Assembly (NCBI RefSeq): GCF_029852145.1
Contig: NC_079978.1
Location: 15,365,153 to 15,429,152, forward strand
Length of the DNA stretch: 64,000 nucleotides
From: Microplitis mediator
Lineage: Eukaryota > Arthropoda > Insecta > Hymenoptera > Braconidae
Direction: 5' to 3'
Below the pieces are notes generated by a model, which was not told where the DNA came from, searched no databases, and saw only the letters and a program-made list of their open reading frames with translations. The translations under genes and the position numbers were made by a program. Of this stretch, positions 48,352-60,887 are shown one piece after another. The number at the start of each line of letters is the position of its first letter. Within the stretch, counting starts at the first letter, position 1.

Positions 48352-50710
48352 GGGTGGGCCACAAAAAGTGTCTATTTTTTTTTTCTTTAGTTACAGTGAA
48401 AATATTGTTTGAGATGATAAAAAAAAAAAATTCTATTAAAATTTGAGCTCTTAATATTAATACACTAATGGAAAAAATTAAAGGATCAAAAAAAAATTCT
48501 AAATTTTTAGGCGATTTTCAACAGGCTCTAACTTTGAGAGAAATGGTCGTACAAGAAATGAAAAAAAAAAAATTGTAGCTCCAAGTATCTACTTTTTGGA
48601 TTAGAACTTCAAAATTTTTTAGCGTCAGCAGTTTTTGAGGAATCTTAGAAAAACCAACGACAAAAAAATTTTTTTAATTTTTTCTTTTTGGTCTCCGGGC
48701 GTGGAAAAAATTATTTTTGCTTAACCACTATGAGGATCGGATACCTCCATTATTCAGCTTTAATTTCTTTTTTTATGGACCTTGATACGTCCACTTCTCG
48801 CCGAGATATCGGTCTTCAAATGGAAAAGGATCCTTTTGTCTTTGATTATCGATATCTCAGAAACCAATGATCGCACAGAAAGTTAATGGTGGGTTTTAAA
48901 AACTTGAATAAATTTCCTTCAATGATTAGCCATTGCTTTTTCGAAAAAAAAAATTTTTCCTATCGTCACATGAATTTAAAAATGCAACAAAAAAAGGGCT
49001 TTTTGTGGTTTTTTGGAAAATCAAGCGCTGAAACGAAAATATTGTGGAAATCGATAATGTTGACTGTGCATTTTACAGTTCAATATGTCCACAAAAACCC
49101 TGTAAAAAGCCAGATTAATCCAACCAGCCGTTTTTTTGTTTCACGCTATCAAATTTTAAAAAAAATTAAAGGATCACGTTTTTTGCTCTGAAAAGCTCAT
49201 AATCTTTAACAAGATGAAAACAAACATTTTTTCGGAGCTTTGCCCACAATTTTATTGCAGACAGTGCTTAAATTTCCAAAACAGAAAAAACTTTTTTTTC
49301 GAAACAAAATTTTCAAAAAAAAAAAATTGTCAAAAAAATTTAATGACTGGGAGATCAGTAAAATCACGGAATGCAGTAACGTAAACGTGCTAAAAATTAT
49401 TGGGTGTTGGTTTTGTAAATTTCCTAAAGTTATTCCAAAAAAAAATTTTTTTGAAAATTTTTTTTTTTGAAAATTTTGTTTCGAAAAAAAAGTTTTTTCT
49501 TTTTTGGAAATTTAAGCACTGTCTGCAATAAAATTGTGGGCAAAGCTCCGAAAAAATGTTTGTTTTCATCTTGTTAAAGATTATGAGCTTTTCAGAGCAA
49601 AAAACGTGATCCTTTAATTTTTTTTTAAATTTGATAGCGTGAAACGAAAAAACGGCTGGTTGGATTAATCTGGCTTTTTGCAGGGTTTTTGTGGACATAT
49701 TGAACTGTAAAATGCACAGTCAACATTATCGATTTCCACAATATTTTCGTTTCAGCGCTTGATTTGCCAAAAAACCACAAAAAGCCCTTTTTTTGTTGCA
49801 TTTTTAAATTCATGTGACGATAGGAAAAAATATTTTTTTCGAAAAAGCAATGGCTAATCATTGAAGGGAATTTATTCAAGTTTTTAAAACCTACCATTAA
49901 CTTTCTGTGCGATGATTGGTTTCTGAGATATCGATAATCAAAGACAAAAGGATCCTTTTCCATTTGAAGACCGATATCTCGGCGAGAAGTGGACAGATCA
50001 AGGTCCATAAAAAAAGAAATTGAAGCTGAATAATGAAGGTATCCGATCCTCATAGTGGTTAAGCAAAAATAATTTTTTCCACGCCCGGAGACCAAAAAAA
50101 AAAAATTAAAAAAATTTGAAAATTTTTTTGTCGTTGGTTTTTCTTAGATTACTCAAAAACTGCTGACGCTAAAAAATTTTGAAGTTCTAATCCAAAAAGT
50201 AGATACTTGGAGCTACAATTTTCTTTTTTTTCTTTTCTTGTACGACCATTTCTCTCAAAGTTAGAGCCTGTTGAAAATCACCTAAAAATTTAGAATTTTT
50301 TTTTGATCCTCTAATTTTTTCCATTAGTGTATTAAGAGGTGTCTATTTGCAATTCTCCATTTCCCATTTAAATAACATGGGAAAAAATTTTTTTTTTTTT
50401 TATTTTTCTAGCTCAGCATGTGCACCTCATATTAATGAGTCCATAGCATATTCTTGTAGAGAATTTAACGCTCTACAAAAAAGGTCTCTAATCATTATTT
50501 GATAAATCCATCCATTCGAAAGTTATCGGAGCTGGAAGTCAAATCTATAATAAATTTCCAGATCTTTTTACTTTTCCAGCAAAACTATCAGACTTATCAC
50601 AAAATATCATAGGATTTTTTTTTATAGACAATTTTATTTCCTACAAATTAGTTAAAATAAAGTTTTTTCAAATTCCGCATTGTTTTCTAGTTATTTTCAT
50701 TTTAATCTTA
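48352..50710 (+). mobile_element. GGGTG-type foldback half, split by a palindrome
   Basis: TA then GGGTGGGCCACAAAAAGTGTC at 48350. It runs to TTTGAGCTCTTAATATTAA (48460) and resumes at 50332 with TTAAGAGGTGTCTATTTGC and CATTTAAATAACATGGGAAA, through GATAAATCCATCCATTCG to AATCTTAAGC (50710). The two pieces together align with one arm of the 5079 element, where no break exists. Confidence 0.75.
48463..50329. mobile_element. Long palindromic Tc1-like foldback element, TA target
   Basis: CACTAATGGAAAAAATTAAA at 48463, reverse complement ending at 50329, TA on both sides (48461-48462, 50330-50331). Arms of about 865 bp are near-identical; the unpaired centre is about 49329-49460. The same 150-residue-long frame is seen on both arms in opposite directions (48688-49191 and 50095-49625) because the arms are copies. 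I do not recognise its product and do not call it a gene. Confidence 0.88.
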
Positions 50711-51248
50711 AGCCATATATTACTAAATGTACTATCATATATGTTAATGTATGATCCGCATCTTTACGATGCGCGCGCGGAGGGGTTACACGAAAACTAA
50801 ATGTTGAAGTTGCTACTTACACAACACGTGTTTTAAAAGTGCGAATTGTATATGTGTTGAATAATTATATTCAGTACACTTAATCACTATAGTGATTTAA
50901 ATTGAACATTTTGATAAATATTATTTACTACTTATTTGTAAATATTAGTGCAGAAAATTGTGCTTATATACTTTTTCAAGTGTTCCAATATATTTGAGGT
51001 TAACTATCCGTATGTATTATTTATTAATATAAATTATTATATTGTAATTTAATCTAATTTCTACTAAATATTATTAAATTATTAATTTTAAATATTTATT
51101 ATTAATTATTTAATTTTCAGCAAATAAATCAATAAATTTAACACAAAATTTGTGATAAAAATTACAATCGAATATTAAATTAAAATAATAAATATTTACA
51201 ATTAATAATCTAATATGATTTTGTATAAAGTACACATATAATAAATAT
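50711..51248. other. AT-rich spacer
   Basis: Apart from a GC-rich patch at 50765-50785 (GATGCGCGCGCGGAGGGG), AT-rich with no frames or repeats recognised. Confidence 0.4.
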
Positions 51249-51427
51249 CCGGAGACACGGCAGTGTCTCGCGCCAAGTACACGTTCAAACACATAATATG
51301 TGTGCGTGTACATGGGCGGCGCGAGGCGACTGTGTGTTCCGGAGACACGGCAGTGTCTCGCGCCAAGTACACGTTCAAACACATAATATGTGTGCGTGTA
51401 CATGGGCGGCGCGAGGCGACTGTGTGT
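51249..51427 (+). repeat. Two tandem copies of a 90 bp GC-rich unit
   Basis: GGAGACACGGCAGTGTCTCG starts at 51251 and 51341; the copies look identical. Each includes the inverted pair GAGACAC/GTGTCTC and the word CGCCAAGTACACGTTCAA, which also occurs in the palindrome at 54411-54899. Confidence 0.92.
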
Positions 51428-51903
<476 letters not shown>

Positions 51904-51904
51904 T

Positions 51905-54060
51905 TAGATACCACAATAGCACAATTTGCTTTATTAAAAGTTTGCTTACTAAAATTTCGTTGAATTGTTCGTCAAATTTCCGTCAAATTTGGACTTTTCG
52001 ATTTTTTATGACAATTTGAATGCCACTTGCTATTTAATTTGACGTAAATTTACTACCCGAATTAGAATGCAAATTTACTTCAAAAGTTTGACTAGAAAAA
52101 AGTTGTCGTCAATTTTCAGGCAAATTTTATGTCAATTTATTGTTAATTTGACTTGAAAGATTGTTAAGTATTTTTTTACCGTCAAATTATAGACAATTTT
52201 ATGTATAAATTCCCTTACCTTCTAAAATAGTGAAAATGAACATTACGACTTTTTTTTTTGTAAAAAGTTTCCTTTAAATTGAAGCAAAATTAACCGTAAA
52301 TTTTTATTTTCAAGTTTTGCTGTCAAATTGTCAGCAAATTTGGGCATTAAAATTCAGGTAATTTCAACACTAAATTACCGTCAATTTCAAGCTAAAATGG
52401 CTATTTGGGTAGTCAGGTTTGCCGAGTCAATGTTTTTTCAGCAAAAATTATCATTAACTTGACGACAAGCTGTTGCCAATTATATAAGATATTTCAACTT
52501 TCGACTACAATATGAAATTGATAGGAAGTGTTGATGGAAAGTTGTGGAAAAGAATCTGAAGAAATACAGTTATTTTGATTGAGTGAAATCCCTGATAGCC
52601 AGAGTTTCTGATCAAAAAGTTAGTGTATCTGAGTTGCGACCAACTTGACGAAAAGTTGTCGACAACTTTCAGCTCGTGTAACTGTTGACTACAAGTTGCT
52701 CAGAAACTTGGCGACAATCTACTGCCGCAACCTGTCACCAAGTTTCTGAGCAACTTGTAGACAAGTTGTCGGCAACAGTTACACAAGCTGAAAGTTGTCG
52801 ACAAGTTTCTCGGAAAGTTGCCGTCAACTTATGGAAATGCCAACTTTTGCGGTCAACTTGGCAACAGGTTGCGGCAGTAGGTTGTTGACAAGTTGCGGCC
52901 AACTTTGCTATCAGGGATACAACTGCCAGAAATTGACGTATTATCGACTGTAGAGAATTGTTGTTTAATTAGTTAACCATAACTTTTGAACGACTTCCTG
53001 TCAAATTGAAAACAATTGTTGTTTTTCGGTAACTTTCTCGTAACTTTCAGGCTACTCCTCCCATAAACTTACCTTCCAAAAGTGGCAGTTGATAATTATT
53101 GAAATTTATCTTACTTATAATTGGCAACAATTTGTCGTCAAATGAAAGGAAACTTTCAGTGAGCAAAAGTTTACTCAAAAAATTTGGTTATCTGCTTCAG
53201 TAACCATTTTCCCCGCATATTATTATTAACGTAAAATTTAACGACGGAAATCTACTTCTATGATTAGGCGGCAAAATATAAGTAATTTCTTGCTCAGAAA
53301 TCCTGGCTATTTGATTGGGGAAAGTTGCAGGAAAGTTGGTGTCAACTATGAGAAAAGCATCAGCTCTTGGCAGTCAACTTTATGTCGAATTCTGACCGTA
53401 AGTTTCTGTCATATCGTAAATAGAAAAACAACCGAACAACAAGTTGACATATATTTGCTATCAAATTGTACAGAAATCTGATGAAATATATTTAAGTTTG
53501 ACAACAATATGAGTACGACTTGAACTATTTTATTAACCTCTTTATCTGCAAATTGATGTTTAATTAGAAATTCAGCTCACTCGAAATTTACGGCTGGTAT
53601 TAAACGGCAAAATGCCAGCAAAAGTTCCCTAATAGCCACTTTGCATTGAAATTGACGGTAATTTGATGTTGAAATTACCTGAAATCTGCTGCCCGAATTT
53701 GCAGACAATTTCACAGCAAAAGTTAAATAAAAATTTGCGGTTAATTTTTTTTCAATTTTAAGGTAAAATTGTCTACAATTTGAGCGTAAAAATATACTTA
53801 GCAATTTTTCAAATCAAATTAACGATAAATTGACATAAAATTTGCCTGAAAATTAAGGACAACTTTGTTCTAGTCAACTTTTGATGTGAATTTGCATTCT
53901 AATTCTGGCAGTAAATTTACCTCAAATTCAATAGTAAATTGTATACAACTTGTCGTAAAAAATGGAAAAGTCCGAAGTTGACAGAAATTTGAAGAAAAAT
54001 TCAACGAAACATTTGTACAGTAAACTTTTGTTCAAGCAAACTGTGCTATTAGGGTTAGAG
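51905..54060. mobile_element. Foldback element with AATAGCACA(A/G)TTTGCTTT ends
   Basis: Left end CACAATAGCACAATTTGCTT near 51912; right end is its inverted match AAGCAAACTGTGCTATT near 54034-54050. Arms pair through words such as GACAAATTTTATGT and CCGTCAATTTC. The body is very rich in AATTTGACG/CGTCAAATT words. A smaller element is nested at its centre (52588-52918). A third terminus of the same family starts at about 54131. Confidence 0.7.
52588..52918. mobile_element. Nested inverted-repeat element, CAACTTG-rich
   Basis: ATCCCTGATAGC at 52588 and GCTATCAGGGAT ending at 52918. The 331 bp between is built from CAACTTG/CAAGTTG, GTTGTCGACAACTTTC and TTTCTGAGCAACTTGT words on both strands, giving several nested hairpins. 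Confidence 0.75.
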
Positions 54061-54130
54061 TATAATTTGCGGTTATTATTCTGTCAATTTACACTCATGT
54101 CGTGGTTATATTTTAAGCAATTAAGTTTAC

Positions 54131-54230
54131 TACCCTAATAGCACAGTTTGCTTTGGCAAAAGTTTACAAAAGTTTCCTTGAATTTTTGTCAAATTTCCGT
54201 TAATTTCGGACTTTTCTGTTTTTGACGACA
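54131..54230 (+). repeat. Fragment of the AATAGCACA foldback family
   Basis: TACCCTAATAGCACAGTTTG followed by TTGTCAAATTTCCGTTAA, matching the ends of the 51905-54060 element, then lost. Confidence 0.65.
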
Positions 54231-54410
54231 ATAGGGTTCCGTTTTTGTCAAACTCGGCCCAGGGGGCAGCATTACCGCTAATTCGGTGGCGCGCCAAAAT
54301 TTAACGTTAAAAATAATTTCTTAACTTGTCTAACAATATAGATACAAATAATAATAAATCATCGAAAGAGTAGTAAAATCAATAAAAATTATCTGTTACA
54401 AAAAAATTTG

Positions 54411-54899
54411 AAATCGCTCCAAAAACAGATTCTCTGTAAATGGTTGCGCCAAGTACACGTTCAACATTGATCTCAGGTTGCATAATAAATAATACTTTCA
54501 CAAAAAAGGCTGAAATCATAAAACACCAAGTAACTGAGATTTTTAATAATTAAAAAAAAAAAATTTTTTTAAATAAAAATAAAAAAAAAATACTTGAACG
54601 TACTTGGTGTGCGAAATGCAAAAAATTAATTATTCAGTCATGTGATATGTTTTGAATATCTTACTCTTAAATAATTTTTAAAATTGAGTTTAACAGCGCA
54701 CACCAAGTACGTTTAAGTATTTTTTTTTTATTTTTATTTAAAAAAATTTTTTTTTTTTAATTATTAAAAATCTCAGTTACTTAGTGTTTTATGATTTCAG
54801 CCTTTTTTGTGAAAGTATTATTTATTATGCAGCCTGAGATCAATGTTGAACGTGTACTTGGCGCAACCATTTACAGAGAATCTGTTTTTGGAGCGATTT
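54411..54899. repeat. Palindrome carrying the CGCCAAGTACACGTTCAA word
   Basis: AAATCGCTCCAAAAACAGAT at 54411 is answered by ATCTGTTTTTGGAGCGATTT ending at 54899. Arms of about 205 bp, centre near 54617-54697. It contains GCGCCAAGTACACGTTCAAC (and its complement) and TTGAACGTACTTGGTGTGCG, linking it to the 51249 tandem repeat. Confidence 0.85.
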
Positions 54900-55092
54900 A
54901 TTATTCTCTAAATTTAATTTTTTTTATAAATTATTGAATATTAAATTTAGAACATAATAAACATTTTTAAAATAAATAAAGGAATTTAATAATAATGAAA
55001 ATTAAATATTTAATTAAATTATTAATTTTTAATATTAATTTCTTTACAATAAAATTTGCTCATCAACCTAAGATTCTGTTATTGTAGATTTT

Positions 55093-55272
55093 ATGACTAT
55101 TAATGGTACTATTAAAATTCCTATTCCAGTTCTTAAGATGGATAAAACAAATGCAAAAATTTGTAAGGACTGTCACAATTGGAAGATGCTATGGCAGTAA
55201 TATGGACATAATTTAACAATAACATTCGAACAATATGATAAAATTTATGTTACAGTTAAAGGAAGAAAATAA
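55093..55272 (+). pseudogene. Exon-like remnant, possible ML-domain (NPC2-like) protein
   Basis: After an acceptor-like GTTATTGTAG, a 60-codon frame reads MTINGTIKIPIPVLKMDKTN and KICKDCHNWKMLWQ, then a TAA at 55198-55200, then YGHNLTITFEQYDKIYVTVK to a stop at 55270-55272. The pattern of a G-x-I-x-IPIP stretch, a C-x2-C and then a Y-x-K-I-x-V-x-V-K strand recalls MD-2/NPC2 lipid-binding proteins. The fragment is short and interrupted, so this is a weak assignment. Confidence 0.3.
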
Positions 55273-55740
55273 ATATTTATTTATTTAATTTTTCAAATTT
55301 TAACTAATTTTTGTCAAATGTGTTGCCGATATTTTTCTAGTTCTTATAATATTTTATTGTAATTAATTATTTTTATTATACTGTATATTTTCAGATTCTG
55401 AATGATTTTTACACTTCAATAAATAACCACTTATTTTAAAGTTACTTCTATGGTTTCTAATTTTTTTCAAGTGTAAACATTTTTTAGAGCGTTTTTTTGG
55501 ATAAAAATAGAAATATATTTTTAATTTATACTAAATTCCATTTCTACTTATATGCTGAATGTGTGATGCAATAATTGTCTGAATCTTCTGATAATAAAAA
55601 TATGATTCCAGGATATGACAACAATCAATAACGACTTTTATTCAAAGGCAACTATTATTTTTAATATTAGAAATATTATTATAAAAATTTCATTGATTGT
55701 ACTTCAATGGAAAAATTATTATTTTGATTTAAAAAATATT
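55273..55740. other. AT-rich spacer
   Basis: No gene recognised. Confidence 0.4.
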
Positions 55741-55956
55741 TATATTATTGATTAATGACAATAAACACTTAAAGTGTGTATTGATGCCTAAACACTTTAG
55801 GTGCCTTATTATCTAAAACACTTTATGTGTGTTAAAATTAAGTGTTTAAAATGTTTACTACACTTTAAACACTAAAATAGTGTTTAGTTGGTGACTACAA
55901 GTATTTAAGCACTTAAAGTGTTTTAAAATAAAACACTAGGATTTGCAGTGCATTAA

Positions 55957-56501
55957 CCCACTATTGTCTCATATAGCGAGGTGCGCTTTAATTTTTTTCA
56001 AATATTCGTTTGCTCATAAGAAAAACTCGTCCAAAGTTCCTGATTACTGTATTAGTGCAACAATGATATGCCGTTCACCCACTTAGGTACGAAAATTACA
56101 AAAAGTAAGAACTCCTGATAAGGATGCAGAGTGGTTTGATGTTATTTGAAAAAAATTTTAGATAAAAATCCAAATTTTTTTTTTCTTTTTTTTCATCTTG
56201 CTGTGCCTCCATAATTATAGTAGCTAAAAATCTGTGAAAATTTAAAGAAGTAGCTACTATTATAAGGATAAAGTCTACTAAGTTTCAAATTTTTTGAACA
56301 ATTACTTCGACCGAAATAACAAATTAATTGTTAAATGCCAAAAACCCTGTGTTATTCAAATGGAAAACTTACACCGCTGTGCGGCACGGGTTAAAATTGA
56401 GATAGAGACCTGAAACTTTGAGAATATTTATTTTCTTATTTCGAACCACATTAGCCTCTGGGAGCATAGAAATTCGAAAATGTCCAAAATAAGGACCACC
56501 C
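55957..56501 (-). mobile_element. Half of a GGGTGGTCC foldback element
   Basis: On the minus strand it begins GGGTGGTCCTTATTTTGGAC at 56501 after TA (56502-56503) and matches both arms of the 58727-61195 element for over 500 bp (for example GGCTAATGTGGTTCG, ACTTCGACC and GGTGAACGGCATATCATTGT complements). Its other arm is lost at the CACTGC terminus at 55950. Confidence 0.8.
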
Positions 56502-56627
56502 TAATGAGCATATACAATTATATATAATCATTTATAAATATACATAATTATATATGATTATATATAAAAATTTTCTCTCGGGAATACATATTTTTTTACG
56601 TATATGCATATTTTCGTTTCTAGCCCC

Positions 56628-57537
56628 TGTTATGTCCAAATAATTTTTTTTTTTATTTTAATAATTATTTGAAAAGTCGAAAGTCAATAAGAAATAGTCA
56701 AAGATTGCTAAATTCTATTAACCTTACTGCAGAAATCCGCCCTAGGCGTCAAAAAGTCAGTAAGGGATTTAAACTTTTTTTTATTAAAAATCCTCAAATA
56801 TTGATCTAAAATTTGATCGGACGCAACTGTAGTAATCGTTCGTCTGATACAAAATTTGTCGGATTTTAAAATCCATCCGGTTCGATCAAATCAGTGACAC
56901 AAATTCACGTGAATTTGTAAGTCCATCTCGAGCCGAATTCTGCGCATAAAAACCCCTTTTGGGTGTGAAAAAGGACGCATTTATAAATAAAAATCTGTTC
57001 AAAATATCCGATAAGATAAATAATCTTATAATACAAATTATATAAAAGTTGTGAAAAGCTAGAGTGAACAAGTGACGTTCAGTTAAAACGTTGTAATTTA
57101 AAATACTTAATGAAAGATCAAGTTCATCACTCCAACCTTGCGGTTTTCATTCGAAAGTAGTACATAAGATATCATCCTACCAACCCAGCCGCACCCATTC
57201 TACCAACCCTACAGGAAGGCCGAGTGAGCTGTTTAGTTCTGGAGGGATAATAACTGCCACACTAGAAGAATTGACATCGAAAGGTAGGTGAAAGAATTAT
57301 TTTTCTATCATTCATAAAATATTTTTTGATTAAACAAGAGCACCAGTCTCTTCGAAGACGTTTGGGTTCTTAATTTTCGAAAAGATCCACTATAAATAAT
57401 AAATTATAGGAAGATAATTTCTTCCTCGTATTCTTTATTGTTGTCCGCACCCTCTAACCCGCTTGTCCAAAATTACTATCGCTACCAAAAGGGAGTAATC
57501 CCGGATAAATAATTAAAAATTAAGCGGCGGACATAAC
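56628..57537 (+). repeat. Candidate solo LTR with internal TATA and splice donor
   Basis: TGTTATGTCC at 56628 and GGACATAAC at 57529-57537 are inverted ends; flanks GCCCC and GCCTC would be an imperfect 5 bp duplication. A TATA box (TTATATAAAAG) lies at 57038-57048 and a strong donor AAGGTAGGT at 57282. AATAAA words occur near 57395 and 57505. The expected terminal A is missing, so the call is tentative. Confidence 0.5.
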
Positions 57538-58319
57538 GCCTCATTTACTCAAAGCTAATTTGTCAATCCGAAATTTTAGTAATACGCAATTAAATTAGTA
57601 TTGCGCTCGTACATTTATATATAAATAAATAGGTACACTATCAATATTTAAATCGCGGATTGAGAATTTCGGATTGAAAAACTGGCCTTCAAAACTAAGC
57701 TTTAACCTTAGTGAAAATGAACAAGGACCGCCTTCGTTTTAAGCTAAGCGTAAGCTACCGAAAAATCAGGGAGGTGCTGAGATTTTCGAAAAATCTACCT
57801 TCTATTTTGGCTGCCAGATGGCATTTTTAATTTTAGTTAAATTTTGTTTTTAGACTTGTTGTTTTACTTTTGAATTTTTCAATAACTGTCGTATTGGTTT
57901 TAGTCTATACTGTAAATCAGTTTTTTTGCGTTTTTAAAAAGTATAACTATTTTATGCGAAAAAAAGTTTTTCTGATCCCAAAACTGACTAAGAACAGACT
58001 ATGAATTACAAAAAGTGAGTCTAAATTAATCTAAGTATGAACTAAAATGAACAATACTTGACTACATTTTAGAGACAAACCACGTAAGAATAATGGATTG
58101 AAATTTTTGCCTTCCCTAAGAACATATTAAACTTTCAAAGCTATGTAAATCTCTGGACTTATAGTGTGTTCAAACTATATAGTAATTTCTAAATGATACA
58201 TAAAATACATTTAAAATTTTATAAAAACATCGAATTTCTCAATATATATATGACAAAGCTTCTAGTTGTTATAAACAGCCAGTAAAAAAATAGGGGTGAA
58301 GATTTTGCTTTGTGTCTAG
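57538..58319. other. Spacer, no gene recognised
   Basis: AT-rich. It ends in an acceptor-like TTTTGCTTTGTGTCTAG just before an exon-like frame. Confidence 0.4.
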
Positions 58320-58581
58320 AGAATTATTTCATTATTTTTGTGATCCGTATGCAACCGATGAATGCACGTTGGCGTTATTGGATTTGATGAGGATGGCTAA
58401 CGATTTATGAGATGAGAGATGGTAGAATATTGAAAAAAATTTGGGGAAATGGAACGTTGAAAATAAAGTCAATCAAATGTTTTTGTATGTGAATTCCATT
58501 AAATGCATTGCAGAGAAACCGATATCTGACTTAGCACAGTTTTGTACAAAAAAAAAAATTGCGAGGGTTCGAGGGATTTAG
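58320..58581 (+). pseudogene. Exon-like coding remnant, unrecognised
   Basis: Following an acceptor-like TTTTGCTTTGTGTCTAG, 86 codons read ELFHYFCDPYATDECTLALL, then LMRMANDL, a TGA (58408-58410), DERW, a TAG (58423-58425), NIEKNLGKWNVENKVNQMFL, YVNSIKCIAEKP, ISDLAQFC and stop. Codon use and composition look like a real protein rather than the AT-rich noise around it. I do not recognise the family. It could be a host exon copy, a transposon exon or an old viral insertion. Confidence 0.35.
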
Positions 58582-60090
58582 CTGTACTAGTTATGTTTGG
58601 TTCGATAAAAGTTCCCTGTCAAGCATCAATAATAAAACTGACCGTCAATAAAATATATAACATGTTTTATAATGTATAAAAAAAAAATTAAATGATTTTT
58701 TATTCTTACTGAATATATAATCATTAGCGTAGTCCTTATTTTGGACTTTTTCGAATTTGTATGCTCCCAGAGGCTAATGTAGTCCGAAACAAATAAAAAA
58801 AAATATTCTGAAAGTTTCAGGTCTCTATCTCAATTTTAACCCGTGCAGCACAGCGATGTAAGTTTTCCTTTTGGATAACACAGGGTTTTTGGCATTTAAC
58901 AATTAATTTTCATTCTGGTCGAAGTAATTGTTCAAAAAATTTGAAACTCAGTAGACTTTATCCGTATAATAATAGCTACTCCTCAAAATTTTTACAGATT
59001 TTTAGCTGCTATAATTTTGGAGGTACAGCATGATAAAAAAAAAGAAAAGGTAATTTTTGGATTTTTATCTAAAATATTTTTCAAATAACATCAAACCACT
59101 CTGCATCCTTATCAGGAGTTCTTACTTTTTTTTATTCTCGTACCTAAGTGGGTGAACGGCATATCATTGTTGCACTAATACAGTAATCAGGAACTTTGGA
59201 CGAGTTTTTCTTATGAGCAAACGAATATTTTAAAAAAATTAAAGCGCACTTCGCTAAATGAGACAATAGTGCGTTAATGTGCAGTCGAGTGGTCCTTAAA
59301 AGGATTTTCCGAATTTATTACGATCACCTCCCATAACGGTTTCAATTACAGCGGAAAAAATTCCCTTAAAGTTTAAGCGCTTAATTCCAACGGGAAGAGT
59401 TGTGGAAAAATTTTTTTCGTAATTTTTCCAAGAAATATTTTTTTTTTTATATTATTTGACTTTGTGTCTTTTTCAAAAATATATAACGCATTTAATCGAT
59501 ATTTGAGATCGGTATATCTATGCGACTAATCATATTATGCCTTAGTTTATTATTTAATAAATATTATCAATAAATACAATTTCTTTCAATATTTGCTTAA
59601 ATAAGTTGGTCACATTTTATTTTACTAATTGTTTAAAGCAATAAATAATAAACAAAAAGTTCATAGTTTTTTGTGTATTATAATATCGAAATAGTTATGT
59701 ATTTACAATTTTCAAACCATAGTAAATTATTAATAAAATAGATCTCTTTTATAAATAAATATAATAAACTTGAAAAATCACAAAAATGAAATTTGTGGCA
59801 CGTGGTCCCGTTGGAATTAAAAGCTCAAACTTTAAGGGAATTTTTTTTGTCGTAATTGAAACCGTTTGTAAAGTGATCGTAATAAATTCAAAAAATTCTT
59901 TTGAGGAACACTTTACTGCACACTAATGCAAAGTTCCTGATTACTGTATTAGTGCAACAAAGATGTACCATTCACCCACTTAGGTGCGAGAATGACAAAA
60001 AGTAAGAACTCCTGATAAGGATGCAAAGTGGTTTGATGTTATTTGAAAAAAATTTTAGATAAAAATCCAAATTTTTTTTTTCTTTTTTTT

Positions 60091-60887
60091 AACTTCCCGC
60101 TAAGAAACTTGTAAATTTTCAAAAATTCGGGAGTTATTGGTTTCGGTCCGATTTACGAAAATCGAATTTCCATCAGATGTTGACGTTTTCGGGTGCTAGG
60201 AAGCTATTTTGACTAATTTCACGATGATGTCCGAGTGTATGTACGTACGCACGTACGTACGTACGTATGTAAATACCTGTATCTTTTGAACGGATGAACC
60301 GATTTTGAACTTTAAGGTGTCATTTGACGCGGCTTGTTAATATCTTGAAGTTGAAAGAAAATTGAGCTTGATCGGTAGGGCTCGTTCAGAGATATTCCAA
60401 AAACAAAATTTTTTTAAAGTGTTTTTTTTTGATAACTTATAATGTGCTCGATGGATTGATTCCAAAATGGACTGGGCTCTAAAGCTTCATAAGCTGCGTC
60501 GAATGCCACCTCAACCATCAAAATCAGTTCATCCGTCAAGAGAAATCGTTGTCGAAAGAATTAAAAAAAAATTCATTTTTTATTTTTTTTGAAATATCTC
60601 AAAAACGACTCGATAAATCGAATTCAAAATTCGATCAGCTTTAGAACTTGATAAAACGCGTAGATTGCCACCTCAACCGTCTCAATCGGTTTATTCGTCT
60701 GAGAGATATCGTTGGAGAAAAAATGGTAAAAAACTATTTTTTTTGAAAAGAACGGCATACAAAACGATTTTCGAGCTCGAAGAGCTCAAAAATGTATTCA
60801 CGACAAAGTTTTCGAGCTCAAAGAGCTTGAAAACAGCGGGAAGTTTTAGGGCTGGCCTGCAGAGTCAACTGACAGACCGATTTTTTA
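60091..60887. mobile_element. Insertion with AACTTCCCGCT ends
   Basis: Present in the right arm of the foldback element but absent from its left arm and from the 55957-56501 copy, which gives the empty site. AACTTCCCGCT at 60091 is matched by an inverted AGCGGGAAGTT at 60834-60844; about 40 bp of further sequence (GGGCTGGCCTGCAGAGTCAA) follows before the host arm resumes. It contains (ACGT)n at 60239-60270 and three repeats of a CGAGCTC-type word near the right end. The frame at 60665-60919 is accidental. Confidence 0.7.
60239..60270. repeat. (ACGT)n microsatellite
   Basis: Tetranucleotide run with one variant unit (ACGC), self-complementary. Confidence 0.9.

Noticed and set aside
48688..50095. 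Matching frames on opposite strands of the palindrome (48688-49191 and 50095-49625)
   Set aside because: They are the same sequence on the two arms, with no known motif, and the left copy is already interrupted.
57061..57090. Initiator TTCAGTT downstream of the TATA at 57038
   Set aside because: About 40 bp from the TATA, further than the usual 28-32 bp, so not called as a start site.
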